Positions 12,181 through 23,344 of a stretch of 64,000 nucleotides of DNA are shown piece after piece. Source of the DNA: Grammothele lineata (taxonomy: Eukaryota; Basidiomycota; Agaricomycetes; Polyporales; Polyporaceae); assembly GCA_002150815.3 (NCBI GenBank), contig NDFF03000370.1:372001-436000 (forward strand), given 5' to 3'. The notes beneath the pieces are model-generated. The model ran no database searches and was not told the origin of the DNA. It worked only from the letters and a program-made list of their open reading frames with translations. How positions within the stretch are numbered: the first letter of the stretch is position 1; each line of letters begins with the position of its first letter. Made by a program: the position numbers and the translations under genes.

Positions 12181-12435
12181 TCAGTGCCATCTCCTTGTCA
12201 GACGTTCGCGGGAAACCCACCCAGTCAGGGTCACGTTACCAGTCAACTCTCCGAGGATCGTCCCAAGCAGAGACATGAGCGCTGCCAAAGTGGTGTTGAG
12301 AGCATCTCCGGCGTCCGTGGAGGCATCCGCCTGGGGAGCTGGGTTCGGCGTCGCCCCCACAATAGCGGCGAAGAGGAGGATAGCGCAGATGAGGAACTGG
12401 AACCGCGCGATCACAGGAGTCGTGCAAGTGTTCAT
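12181..12435 (-). CDS. Small secreted or membrane-anchored protein, about 84 aa
   Basis: Not recognised. The N-terminus MNTCTTPVIARFQFLICAIL, followed by LFAAIVGATP, is a good signal peptide with a likely cleavage after a small-residue motif. The rest is Ala/Thr/Leu-rich (DALNTTLAALMSLLGTILGE) with a possible second hydrophobic helix. A TATA-like GATAAAAG sits about 80 bp upstream on the minus strand (12512-12520), which supports a real gene. The 3' end is uncertain: a possible donor (GTAACG) lies inside the last part, so the mature C-terminus may differ from the open frame. Short cysteine-poor secreted proteins are common in agaricomycetes. Confidence 0.45.
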   Translation of the reverse strand: MNTCTTPVIARFQFLICAILLFAAIVGATPNPAPQADASTDAGDALNTTLAALMSLLGTILGELTGNVTLTGWVSRERLTRRWH

Positions 12436-13845
12436 GCTGAAGTACTTGGTGCTGCTCGGTGGATGAAGAGGATGCGAAGTGATTTGGTACAGACCGATGG
12501 CACTCAGTGGTTGCTTTTATCCCATCTTCCTCTAGGTGTTCGGTTGCGCTCGTGCGCGCCGTTGCCACTACCTGCTCGCGCCCACGACAAAGTGAGCTTG
12601 GCGTTGCGTGAAGTTCGCATCCTTGACCGAAGGGTCTTCGGTATCGGGTCGGATGCAACATTGATGTGCTCGCGGCGGTGCTTCAGCCAACTCAGAGGGC
12701 GTGCGTCAATAAATTCTCTTTAGGTCTCAGGCACAATTGCCTCTATGCGGACGTTTGTTGACCAAAAATACTTTCCAGTCATTTCACTTTGATGCAAGCA
12801 GCTGCAGAAGGCTGCTCAAACTCCTGGTTCAGTGTTGCGTCACAGGTTTCAGTTCTTTACGCAAATGAGAACTACTATAATGAGCAGGCCAATCGCGCTC
12901 TCTGACTGTTCGTGTCATATTATGGATAAATAAGCGATACATCATTGTCCACAACTGCTCGCCTGATTGATTACACGCCTCCTGCAAGTTGGGTGAGAGT
13001 TTGAGTCTTGGTGGCGGTCTCAGCTGGTCTCAGTGGACGCGCTGCGGGCCATCACAAGGCTGAATGACCTCCGCTGATCATGAAGTGTGCCGCTCGCTGG
13101 GATACATGATACATTGACCTAGTCATAGGCAAGACAGTATGTTGACTTTAGAGTGATCCGTCGCGGCTCGTCGAGTTAACTTCATGGAGAAGACCGCAGT
13201 GAACCCTTGTGAATGCTGAAGGCCACTATATACCATAGGAACTAATGGATTAGCTCTTCTTGGGACCTCAAATGGTGCGCCTGTCCAAATTCGCCTCCGC
13301 AGATCGGGTGTTGTACTTCGCAGCTGCCAAGAACTTAGAACCGGTTTATGGCAGTAATCCGACACTATTGGGTTGGTACCAGGAAGATCAGAAGTGCGCG
13401 GTAGTCCTGGAACTACCCCTCAAGACGGCGGCGTTCCCGATCGGATACGCTCTGCCCCCAGAGCTTGGCCCCCAGCATGGCCCGGGTCTTAGCTGAGAGA
13501 TGGCCCCCGTGGACGCAGGCTTGTCGAGAAGATGATACCAAGTACTCCGCGCGTTCATGGTGGCCTATGCATGTGATTGAGGTGACCCAGGAACATGACG
13601 TAACGTTGAATTACCAGCCAATGGACGCATTGCTGAATGCAACCGCCTGAGCTCTCCCGCTTAACGTGTCCCATGTTAGTCGAGCCTGCATCTGCTGCTT
13701 GCTGCATTCACGCTGGGTTGACACCTTCTCCGACATGGACCCCCGACCTCTGCATCTCGGTGCATTCGCGGGGGGAGCACAACAAGATGTATATATGTAG
13801 GTTGGGCAAGGCGTTCAGGCCATCAAACACATCCCTCATTGCGTA
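12436..13845. other. Intergenic, ceramidase upstream region
   Basis: About 1.4 kb between the small secreted protein and alkaline ceramidase. It contains a TATA-like site for each flanking gene. Short open frames around 13260-13650 have no recognisable family and no splice continuity, so I leave them out. Confidence 0.4.
13790..13796 (+). promoter_or_regulatory. TATA-like box of the alkaline ceramidase gene
   Basis: TATATAT, 50-56 bp upstream of the ATG at 13846. The distance fits a basidiomycete core promoter with a short leader. Inference from sequence and position only. Confidence 0.5.
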
Positions 13846-15249
13846 ATGGCCATCGACACTCAGCTCGTCCCGTCCGGACCCGCACTCTCTTTCCTCTCCT
13901 CACTACTCCCCTACAATCAGCTTCCCCTGGCCTCAATGGCGCTCAACTCGACCGCCAACGCCTATCTAGCCAGCAAGTCCTTCTGGGGACCCGTCACGGC
14001 CACCCTTGATTGGTGCGAGGTGAGCAGTGCTCCGACAATCGCGATCCGCCGCCTCTCTCAGCCTTCAGGGCTACGTCACTGCGGTTCTCATTGATTGTCG
14101 ACGTTCTCTCATACAATCCCCACCCAGGCCAACTATCAGTTCTCCCACTATATAGCGGAGGCCGCAAATACCTTCTCGAACCTCGTCACGGTCGCGCTCG
14201 CAGTATATGGGGCGGTGCAATCGGTATGGGCGGGGCTCCCGCCAAGGTATCTTGTCGGGTACACGGTACGCCTGTCTTCTCTGCTTGCAACACTGTCCAT
14301 AAGGCTGAGGCTGCGGAAAGGGTTTTGCGTTGGTTGGGATAGGCAGTTTCATCTTCCACGCGACTCTTCTGTTCGAAGCACAGCTCATGGACGAACTTCC
14401 TATGATATATGTATCAAGCTACTGCAGCCTCATTCTCTTCGACACCGCCCGCGGGTTCAGCTTGCGAGACTCAAATGCGCCATTCCTAGGAGCTATATTC
14501 GTGGTCTTCAACGTGTTCTTTACGTGGTCATAGTACGTGCCCTGGTTTGTCGTCGTAGTAAGGACACCCACTCAAGTCGACCACCACAGCTATCTGTACC
14601 GAAACCCTGTCTACCATCAAGTGGTCTTCGGACTACTTATGTTCACGAACGCGTTCCGCACTCTACAACTCCTCAGATACAGTGACCTCGCTCAACGCAT
14701 GTCTTCGGCGGCTCGGAAGTCCATCGGCCGAACTTTCATTGTAGGCGCCGGAACGTTTGCCTTCGGCTTCCTCGTCTGGAACCTGGATAATATCTTCTGC
14801 TCGAGCATCACAAGCTGGAAGAAGAGTCTTGGTTGGCCCGCTGCCTTTATTTTAGAAGGTGAGGACATACCGTTAATCGAACGCCATAATTTGCTCAATC
14901 TTTCTTAGGACACTCATGGTGGCACGTCTTCACTGTTAGTGCCGTTGACAGTGCGTAAACTGAGCATACATTGACGATATTTGCTTCTTTACAGGCCATT
15001 GGAACGTACCTAATGCTGATTGGGAATACTTGTGAGTGATATATTTATTTTTTCTTGTTTGATGTTACTCAAGTTCGTTCGCTTGTCAGATCTGTAAGGG
15101 GCAGTGTCGTTCAGAATCTGATTATAAGTACGCTCACCACCCAACGTCACAGCACTCTCTGCATCAAAGATGACCAAGCGAACTACATCGTCGCTAGAAC
15201 CTTTGGACTCCCTCGTATTGAACGTGTTTCGAAGTCCAAGACCCGATGA
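13846..15249 (+). CDS. YPC1-like: Alkaline ceramidase (YPC1/YDC1/ACER family), 318 aa
   Basis: Membrane ceramidase, hydrolysing (phyto)ceramide to a sphingoid base and a fatty acid in the ER or Golgi. Family motifs are complete: WGPVTATLDWCEANYQFSHY, YIAEAANTFSNL, GIGSFIFHATLLFEAQLMDE (active-site Ser/His/Asp region), PVYHQVVFG, and the zinc-ligand segment GHSWWHVFTAIGTYLM. About seven membrane helices. Exons: 13846-14019, 14128-14265, 14321-14532, 14590-14858, 14909-14934, 14995-15031, a 4-nt exon 15090-15093, and 15153-15249. These sum to 957 nt, a multiple of three ending at TGA. The microexon is needed to read ...LIGNTYLTLCIKDDQANY, which fits the usual ACER C-terminus; direct splicing over it gives the wrong frame. 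Confidence 0.93.
15090..15093 (+). other. 4-nt coding microexon (ATCT) in alkaline ceramidase
   Basis: The exon reads ATCT, preceded by acceptor CAG and followed by donor GTAAGG. The flanking introns are 58 nt (15032-15089) and 59 nt (15094-15152), the normal size here, and both contain plausible branch sites (TTACTCA and GCTCAC). Including it gives codons TAT and CTC across the junctions and restores the family's C-terminal frame. Predicted from frame arithmetic and family homology; needs RNA evidence. Confidence 0.8.
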
Positions 15250-18204
15250 TCGACGTAGCGCTGACCTCGAAGCCCAGAGAAATCTGATAGAACCTGCGCC
15301 TTTTATAATTGCTTCCCGTTTTCCATGGAGAATGGAGCGTGTCGCTTTTCACGCATATAACACTCACGAACTTCATGATGTGCTGCTTTATCGCTTTTGT
15401 CACGGCGCTGCTGCCAGTTGGAAGGCTGTACGGATGTTGTTTGTATGCATTAGAGATTATACTCCGGAATGACAAAGCTACGTGGTATGCGCCACTGAGC
15501 GACGGCGCGAGTGCTTCCGCGAGCGGGCATGCGGCGAGGCGCGAGAGCGTGCTGACGAGCCCGAGAGGGCGGACCTCGGGCGGCTCTATAGCGCAAGGGA
15601 CTCGATGAAGATGCCAACCCAGCGTGAACACGCGGGGGGTTGCAGCGTCCGAGGCCTTGGTGAAGGATGTCCAGGAGTCACGGAAGATGGCTACAGTGGC
15701 GAGACCTTCAATTGCAACATACAACAACGAACAAAAACGTGTTTCTGCTATTAACACACGCCACATCAAGAAGCAGCGTAGACAACAGGATACCAATAAG
15801 ACGGACGACAAACACACTCAGCCATCTCTGTAGCCCCAAGGCTCTGGCTGGTACTCCGCTCCAAATAGCATGCTGATTTTTTGGGAGGTGTAGTGTGGAC
15901 CGAACGACCATTTTCTGCTATTCTCACGTTCCTCCAGTCGGGGTGTCGGCTCAGGAATAGGCGCGAGTGTAGAGTAACCTGCGTGACAGACAACGTAAGG
16001 TCTAAACAGGAATACTCAACGCGAAACAGCGCGTACCTGACTCAGGAAACGGAAGAGGGTCATCAGCTATGGAAAGCTTGCCGTTGTCTGGGTTCTGTGA
16101 TATGTGTAGTGTTGCTTCCGGGGGGACAAGCCGTCCAGGAGAATCCACTGAACACCAGAAACGTCAGACTACAATGCGCCCAGGAAACGGTGTGTGGTAC
16201 GTACCAATAGAGCTATCATCCATCTCCGTGTCCTCGGCCGACTGATGATCTTCGAGAACGGGGGATACTATCCGAAGCGTTGTCAGCAACTTAATCTGAG
16301 AGACTGAAGGAAGCCATGGGACGAACAGGAACGGTTGAATACATCAGGATGATTGATCACCCAGACCATATATTCATAAATAGCTCTACTAAGAGGCGAA
16401 TTGTTGCTCAGAATCGCACCCTTCATGGCAGATACATAACCAGCGAAAAAAGCACTGGTAGGGCGATGGAGCTTCCACAGCAATTTAGAGATCTGGCTGT
16501 TATTGTAAAGTAAGATGTGACCATCGCATATAACATCACTCGATGTGGTCGCATCGAAAACTCGGTACTCCTCGTTTAGGATCCGTCGAGGCTGGGGGTA
16601 GTGATTGGTCGAGAGAGCCATGCGTATGTCGAACTCCGTCCTTCGGGGAGCAAAAAGCTGAAAACATCCTCGAAATGCTTGAACAACTTCGCGTTGCCCA
16701 GGGAGATCAATAGAGCCCAATTCAATGCCATCTAGGATCTGGACCTTGACCATGAGCAATAGAGGGAGATAGAACATCATGGGTTACACGAACCTCATCA
16801 AATGTGCGATCGCTGTTCGGATTCAGGTTACGGTATATGTTGACGACGCTGATAAGCTGCATGCATGGCACAAAGTATGCAAGGGCTTTGTCCGAATCAG
16901 TCGCCTTGTGTGCAAGGCTACCCAACTTCATAATGGCCCCCACTTTTCGACCACGCACGGTTTCTCCCGTTTTCCCGTCCTCTCCCGATCTGCTTAGTCA
17001 CACAACAATAGCAGCCCCTTCCACACGCTAGCGCCTATGCAATCGGTTGGTACTGAACCTCATGCGGCAACCCAACGGCAACCCGCTCCTCGCGAACTTC
17101 TACAAGCTCAACTCGGACATAAAAAGGGAGCTCGATTGCGAGGACCGTAAGTACCGCGAGACGCTGCCCGAGCGACACGCGCTCATCTGAAGGTTCGGGC
17201 CTGCGCCCACCCAGCTTGTGAATGTGTTGCGCGTTTCGTTTTTGCTGCACCCCGCTCTGTGATTGCGGAGAATCTTGTGTAGGTTTCCCCCGGACCGGGA
17301 CCCCTGCGGTCATATTTTGTTTGTGAGTCTGCCGCTGGAGGAGGGCGTTGTGATTGTGGGATCATGGATGATGCTAATGCTGTTGTAGGGGACTTCTTTC
17401 CTCCGATCTACAACTGCCTGTGAGAGGTGGACCGGCTAGGTGCGCTCGGCGATGAGAGAAAACGGCTTTGCGGCCTCTTGCGCATAGAAGACAAACCCGA
17501 CAGTGCATTCCTGTCGCTCCCGTACCCTCTTGCGCCCCGATCTTCCTCCCTCGTCCACAACCTAACCAGTGCCCCCGCGGGCCACGTCGCTTCCCAGCAG
17601 CCCCCTGCGCGCTGCTCCCCTCCCCCCGTACCTGCGCAAAGGTGATGTGTCCGTCGCGTCGGGCTCTATGCGTGTGCCAATGTAATGGATAGTAACCTGG
17701 AAGCGGGTCTTCTGGCAATGGTGAGTATGTCTACGAGTCTCATTCGGCATTCATAGTCGCGAACTGAGCATAGCTGTTTGTGTTCTATAGATTCCACTGA
17801 CGGCCAGAGCAAAACTCAACAGCCACTCAGGCGGCCCAGTCTGCCGGCGTCTCCACGCAAGTAATGCGGTGTACTAATTTCATATAGGCAAAGCGTCGAG
17901 CATGGCTCTCAGCGTCCACGATGCTTTCATCTTACCAACGATCTACTTACCCGTTTCGCGTACGTGTAACATCTAGCTTGAGAATTCTCGCCGTGCATGC
18001 AGTACATAGGTCGTGTGTGACCAGCCTCCTACAAGATACCATCTGCGTTCGAGCACCTCTTGACAGGACTTTAAATCATAGTTGCTCAGCCGATGTATGC
18101 TCTGTATAGAGGATTTGACCAACTGTAATTCGCTGCAAGCGTCTTTATCCTGTAGCTTGCTTCAAGAACATAAGTTGATGCATCATGCTGCGCGGCCTTT
18201 ATAA
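15250..18204. other. About 3 kb without a recognisable gene; possible gene remnants
   Basis: The longest gap in the left half. The longest open frames are 16283-16780 (-) and 15194-15817 (-), neither of which I recognise. A piece at about 17043-17155 (+) reads like an exon (LMRQPNGNPLLANFYKLNSD) and ends near a GTAAGT donor. Another near 17283-17360 (+) reads HILFVSLPLEEGVVIVGSW. No continuous spliced model could be built, so these may be decayed or divergent lineage-specific genes. Confidence 0.4.
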
Positions 18205-18669
18205 CTAGGCGCACACAAGGCGTACTGCCGCTAGGGGCGGCACTTCACTCGTCCCAGAGCCTTTGCTCAAAAACTTGTGGCAGGTCGGACAGACTACGCA
18301 AAGGCCTGGATAAGGCAGAGTGGCGACATAGGGGTATGTACACGTACGGTATATGCCATTGCTAACATCTCGCCTGTCGTACGAGTACCGGGGACCACGG
18401 GGTAAGACGCCATAACTTTGCGCATCACTGACCTGAACTTGAAGATAGCTCGAGACAACAATATCACATGTGTATACGGAGTACTTACTCACCTCAGCCG
18501 TGCCTGTGCGGTTGGATGCATGCAGTATGCGGGCCACTTCACCGACTGTGGGGACAAGCAGCATACATAGTGCACAACGAGAACGGAAAGATTCGATAAT
18601 TTGGTTTTTGGCGGTCGTCGAGAAATCGGATCTAGTCTGACTGGACGTGGAGGATGAGATGAACGACAT
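18205..18669 (-). CDS. Small HNH-nuclease-like protein
   Basis: Tentative. Exon 1 reads MSFISSSTSSQTRSDFSTTA, then KNQIIESFRSRCALC. It ends at a GTGAGT donor after RILHASNRTGTAE. A second exon holds DAQSYGVLPRGPRYSYDRRD then VSNGIY, and a third RLCVVCPTCHKFLSKG before the TAG at 18205. The order CxxC, then a His in a short hydrophobic strand, then NGI.L/V-CPTCH, matches the plan of agaricomycete HNH-type proteins that begin with a TRSDFS...I..FR.RC segment. It is short for that group, so it may be truncated. A TATA-like TTATAA lies about 40 bp upstream (18708-18713). DNA cleavage activity is not shown. Confidence 0.5.
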   Translation of the reverse strand: MSFISSSTSSQTRSDFSTTAKNQIIESFRSRCALCMLLVPTVGEVARILHASNRTGTAEVSKYSVYTCDIVVSSYLQVQVSDAQSYGVLPRGPRYSYDRRDVSNGIYRTCTYPYVATLPYPGLCVVCPTCHKFLSKGSGTSEVPPLAAVRLVCA

Positions 18670-19142
18670 GATGGTGTGCCGGTGAGCGCCCAATTATCAC
18701 ACGCGCTTATAATCCCAGTTCAGGCACCGGTCGGAGCCATCTAAGCTTATAGGCGCGCGAGCAAGCGAGGCCGGAACACGCTCTATGCGTAGTATTGTCC
18801 GAGCCGCGGATCTATTATGGCTGGGTGTACACCAACTTCAGGACGTCAAGAAAATTCTCGTGATGTAGCCGCTGGTGGTGAACGTACTCAAGGCGATCCT
18901 CAACGTCCTGGTCTTCAACGCATTGCGCGAGGTTGTGTTTAGCTCAGTGTTTGACCCGTCGGCGTCTGGCCAGATGGTTGCGATAACGTGACCAACACAC
19001 GCGTTTACACAGTCGCGTCTGTGGCACTTCATTCCGGTCACGACCACCATCACCACCCTTCTATCCATCGAATCTTCTCAAATCATCCTCTTGTCGCGGC
19101 CATGCGAAGGTCATGTAAGTGGCCTTCTATATGCACCCAAAG
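18670..19142. other. Divergent promoter region between HNH-like gene and BRH2
   Basis: 473 bp between two divergent starts. It contains a TATA-like site for the minus-strand gene at 18708-18713. An open frame at 18838-19068 (-) has no recognisable content. Confidence 0.4.
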
Positions 19143-22100
19143 ATGGCTTCTAAAAGTATAATAGCCGAGTCGCCGGAGTCTGGGAGCGCGCGCAAGCGAC
19201 AACGGCTGTCTTCACCAACATACGATGAATACTTCCCCATCACACAGGAAGACATACAAGCGTTTGAAGAGGCTGAGAAGCAATTGTCACAGGATCTACG
19301 CCGCAAGTCGTCTGGAAGGCGACAAGTGCCGTTTGACGCGCCCGATAGTCATGGTGATAGTGGGCTCGATAGTGACATATCAGGTGGGAGAGGCCAAGAG
19401 GGGAGCAATGCGGAAGGTGGTCAAGGTATGTCCGCTTATCCTATGGGTCATTCTTTTGTGGACGGGCGTTCTAGGATGGTCTTCTTCACCCCCGGGCGCG
19501 TCGTCAGCGAGCCAAGATCGCGCCGCGGAAGACAGCTTCTTCACATCCGGCACTGGAGGTGGAGGTGGATTTATGTCCGCCGCATCCTTGTCGCTAAAGT
19601 CCCGTGTCAACCCTCGCTCGTTTGCATCTGCTGCCGCCCTTCCCTTCAAACCGCTTTCTATCAAGGCAAAATCATCCGGAGGATTCCAGCCTGCGTCGTT
19701 CGCTCAGGATTCTCATTCTCGAGATGGGAACGATACGGCACATGTTCATAGCGAGCCATCTACTACTTCCACACTTAGTGGATTTGCGTTGGCGACAGAC
19801 ATATCTTTCCGCCAGGCATGCGCGGAAGATCGACCCCCATCGCCTCCGCCTCCTGAGCCAGACTACGACGCTTGGTTCGACGCCGACACCTCCATACTGC
19901 CGCCAGATGCGCTCCAGTTCAAGTCTGCTCGTGCTGTTCATGCTTCTGCTCAGCATCCAAGCGGAGAATCTGCGAGTCAAGCTCCAGCTAACGCGGGATT
20001 CTCGTCCGGGCTTGCCCACTGGCAATCTGTTTCCTATGACGACGGTACAACATCTTCTCAAGCCGGCCCCACTCCCCGAGTAGGTTTCAGCTCTGTTGCT
20101 GCACTGAGAGGTGCGAAAAGCAAGATGGTCCAACCTTCTTCTGAGACGCTGGCACGGGCCGCAGAGAAGATGCGTCAATGGGAGGTACAAGACGCCGCGG
20201 AGAAACAAGCGGACATTGAGAACGCTCATGCAGGTCCTTCAACCTCGACAATGCCTGCTACCTCTGCCTCGCAGCCTTTCCGAACACCCCTTCGCCCCGC
20301 ATTGCATCCTATGGAGAATCGCGGTCACGCGGCTTCGCCCGCTCAGCTACCAGAAACCCCCCTTCTAAAGAAAAGCACTGGATTTGGGGGAATGCAGGTC
20401 AAGAACAAGCCGTTCAAGTCCCCACTGATCTCACGGCCGGCTGCAACATCGTCGACACCTCACCCCAGCTCTGCCTTCAACCCTGCGCGCTCGAGCCAGA
20501 ACTTGGCCGCGTCGAGTTCGAAGTTGCCCGCTCCATTCCCAGCGGCCATGGCTTCTGTTACACCGGTTCGTCCCACGACGACCGGTTTCACATCCCCCGG
20601 GAAGGCGAAGAGCTTGGGCATGACACCACGGAGGGTAGGTGTCCTCTCGACAGCTGCTAAACCTAAGTTTTCGACACCGTTCAAGCCGGGTATGGCGCCG
20701 GGGGAACCGGGGAGGACGCAGCTCGAGCAGAGCCAGAAGGCCAAGACACAGACGCCTTTGCCTCCCAATGTGCGAATCTCGGCAGCGGGACCTACCCCCG
20801 CCTCGAAAAAGGGCAAAGAAAAGATGGAGTACACGTTCTTTGATCTGAGTGGGTTTCCATTTTTCTCGATTGTTGGCCGATCCCAAGCTTACAAGGCTAC
20901 AGATCCGCGTCCTGGACGCAAGACTCTGGTAGACTCAGGTTTAAGGCCCGAATCGTACTCTGAGAAAGAGCTAGTGAGCATGGGAATGTATGTGCATACC
21001 GTATAATGTCGTCATCACTTCCATCTGATCTTGCTTCCAGCAACGTAGCCGAGCTGAGACAGATGACTCCGTCTAACGCGATATACTACTCCTTCCATTC
21101 AAGTGACTCGACGAACAAAGATGAATATCTGTCAACTCCACCTCAGTTAGGTCATGAAGCTGCCTTTTCTCACCTGCAAGGTTTGGGATGCAAGCTGGCC
21201 ACTCAAGAGTGGGTAACAAACCACTACGGGCTCATCTTGTGGAAGCTTGCTGGCTTGGTGTGCTTGGAACCCGAGCGCGAGCAGGACTCAAAGTCGAAGC
21301 GATGGTGTTGGGGGGAAGTCATAAGGCAGCTGCTCTACAGGTGAGTTCCATGTGCACATAGAAGGCCAACATGAGATTCATCAACTATAGATATGAACGC
21401 GAGCTCAACAATGGGTCACGTCCAGCGCTTCGCCTCATCTCGACGGAGGATGCGCCCGCGGCGTGTCCGATGGTGCTCTGTGTATCCAGCATAAATTCAT
21501 GGTCCCCGGCCGACGTTGATACTCAAGGCCGGCCTATTGACCCGCATCCAGAGCTTGAGGTCACAGACGGATGGTATAGGTTACGCGCCAGGGTGGACCC
21601 CCCGCTAGCCCGGGCTGTCCGCCGTGGTCTAATCCGTGTTGGGACGAAGTTGGCGGTGTCTGGTGCGAAGGTGTGCATCTTATCGCTCTTTGGTTTTCAT
21701 GTCCTCTGATATGATGTTGGCACAGCTGACTGGGGACCGCAAAGAAGCCTGCGAGATTCTGGACGCCTACGACAACACGTATATAGAACTCTCCGGCAAT
21801 TCTTCCCATCTCGCTCCGTGGCATGCGAAAATGGGTTTCGTGAAGGACCCGTTCATCGCAACGCTGGGGAGCCTGACGCCAGACGGCGGGAACGTCTCCA
21901 CGGCGGACCTTGTTGTGGAGAAGGTAGATACGTTTGGACTTCAACTCTAGCCCGAGTCTCATTACATTTCTAGGCCTACCCTATAGCCTTCTTAGAGTTC
22001 GTCAAGAATGAAGACGGTTCCACAACGAGGCTAGGGCCATGTGACGAGAAGGAAGAGATGAAGGCTCGCGAAACATGGCTGGTGAGTACATTGGCTGCTT

Positions 22101-22848
22101 CACTCCCGTTTGATACTGTTACTAAGGTACTGCTGTAGGCGAAGAGAGATGCTGCTATCTTACACATTCGAGCCAATTTAGAAACAGAAATCCTGAAGAT
22201 GGAGAAAGCTGCCGAGAGGTTGGCGAGCCTGGCAGGATCTCGGTTTGACGAACGATCGAAGGCACATGGTAAACGCCACCCTTTTGCATCCTCTGTTTTG
22301 TTGTTCTGATCGCTCGCTTACAGAATCTGTCCCCGATCACGTCGAGGAGCTATATACCGAGATGATGGAGGAGTGTGCACGACCGTCTCAGATGTTCGGT
22401 CGCTTGAGCGCTACGGACGCGGGATGGCTGCGCATATACACTCTTGAGCAAATCACTCTGTCTCGAGAACGGCTCGGAGATGACATTGAACGAGAGCTCC
22501 GGGTAAGATTTTTCCAAGCTTCTCATGTGCCAGTGATGTTCATTCATTTTGCAGCACGTCTGCCCCGAGCGCCAGGTGCGCGACTTCCGCGTGGTCGTCG
22601 TACGCGATGCGCAGTGGGCACGGAAGGAACCGACACGTACCGCGCAAATTACACTTTGGGACCCGATGCGGATGGTATTCAGCGAGGGCGGTACCCCAGG
22701 CGACATCCGGCAAGGCCAGCGGTTCCTAGTCACGAACTTGCAGCCGAATCAGCCAAGAGCATGGATGGCGCCTGGTCCCGACTCCATGATATATTTAGTG
22801 TCAAAGAAGAATACGAGATGGACAAACATCAAGCAGCGGAGGTCCTGA
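19143..22848 (+). CDS. BRH2: BRCA2 homologue (Brh2-like) homologous recombination mediator
   Basis: Loads Rad51 onto single-stranded DNA during homologous recombination. I start at MASKSIIAESPESGSARKRQ (19143); an in-frame Met lies upstream at 19119. The N-terminal half is disordered and has a BRC-like repeat at about 20083-20185 (GFSSVAALRGAKSK, then SSETLARAAEKMRQW), the Rad51-binding element. A second FxxA-type site (GFMSAASLSLK) lies near 19565. The DNA-binding domain starts at FDLNPRPGRKTL. OB1 includes WVTNHYGLILWKLAGLVCLE, the RYERELNNGSRPALRLI block near 21390-21440, WYRLRARVDPPLARAVRRG and HLAPWHAKMGF. A short helical tower follows, then OB2 (DFRVVVVRDAQ, GQRFLVTNLQPNQP). It ends at TGA 22846-22848, with no room for OB3. 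The order agrees with compact fungal Brh2. Confidence 0.9.
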
Positions 22849-22973
22849 TATGCCGATCTTGTCTCGTTGTTCTGTAGTGTACTGCAATTCTGCTTTATTT
22901 GCCTATAGGACACAAATTTTGGGTCGAGGAACTGAGTGCTCGTCAGACATAATGACACATGCTAATCAGACAT

Positions 22974-23053
22974 GAACCCTTGGCACAGTGGTAGCGCGTG
23001 AGATTCCAGCTTGGGAAATCCTCAAGGTCGTCCGTTCAATCCGGGCAGGGTTC
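22974..23053 (+). tRNA. tRNA-Trp (CCA), copy 1, with 9-nt intron
   Basis: Folds as a tRNA: acceptor GAACCCT/AGGGTTC, D arm GCAC-AGTGGTA-GCGC, T arm GTCCG-TTCAATC-CGGGC, discriminator A (expected for Trp). The anticodon loop starts TTCCAG, so the anticodon is CCA, followed by a 9-nt insert (CTTGGGAAA) at the canonical intron site after base 37. A and B box matches are present and a T5 terminator follows at 23057-23061. Two A-C mismatches (12-23 and 31-39) are present. Confidence 0.8.
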
Positions 23054-23344
23054 AGCTTTTTGTCACTACATGCACTATCGAGCTCATTGACACAGAATCG
23101 AACATAAAACCGCTAATGGGAGCGGTCAGCGTACTTGGGCAATCCTAACGCCGATGCAAAGCTATGGCCAAGGCTATATATTGTCGCCGAATCCGCCGGA
23201 ATCGTGTGCAGTCGCAGGCAAGACTTTTCGGGTCCCGTCTACCGAACCAATGAATGATGCGTGCAATGAGTCGTGTAGCGAGCAATTAGTTGTAAGAATA
23301 CAGTAGTGCAAAGCAACGTCCAGAGAGACCCCAAGCCAGGACCC

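Noticed and set aside
15194..15817. 207-aa minus-strand frame resembling a membrane protein
   Set aside because: Lies over the ceramidase 3' end and beyond; hydrophobic pattern is irregular and no agaricomycete membrane family motif was found.
22974..23053. tRNA-Pro (TGG) reading using CTTGGGA as anticodon loop
   Set aside because: The needed stem does not pair, and copy 2 lacks one of these bases; the CCA reading with an intron explains both the fold and the variation, and the discriminator A fits Trp.
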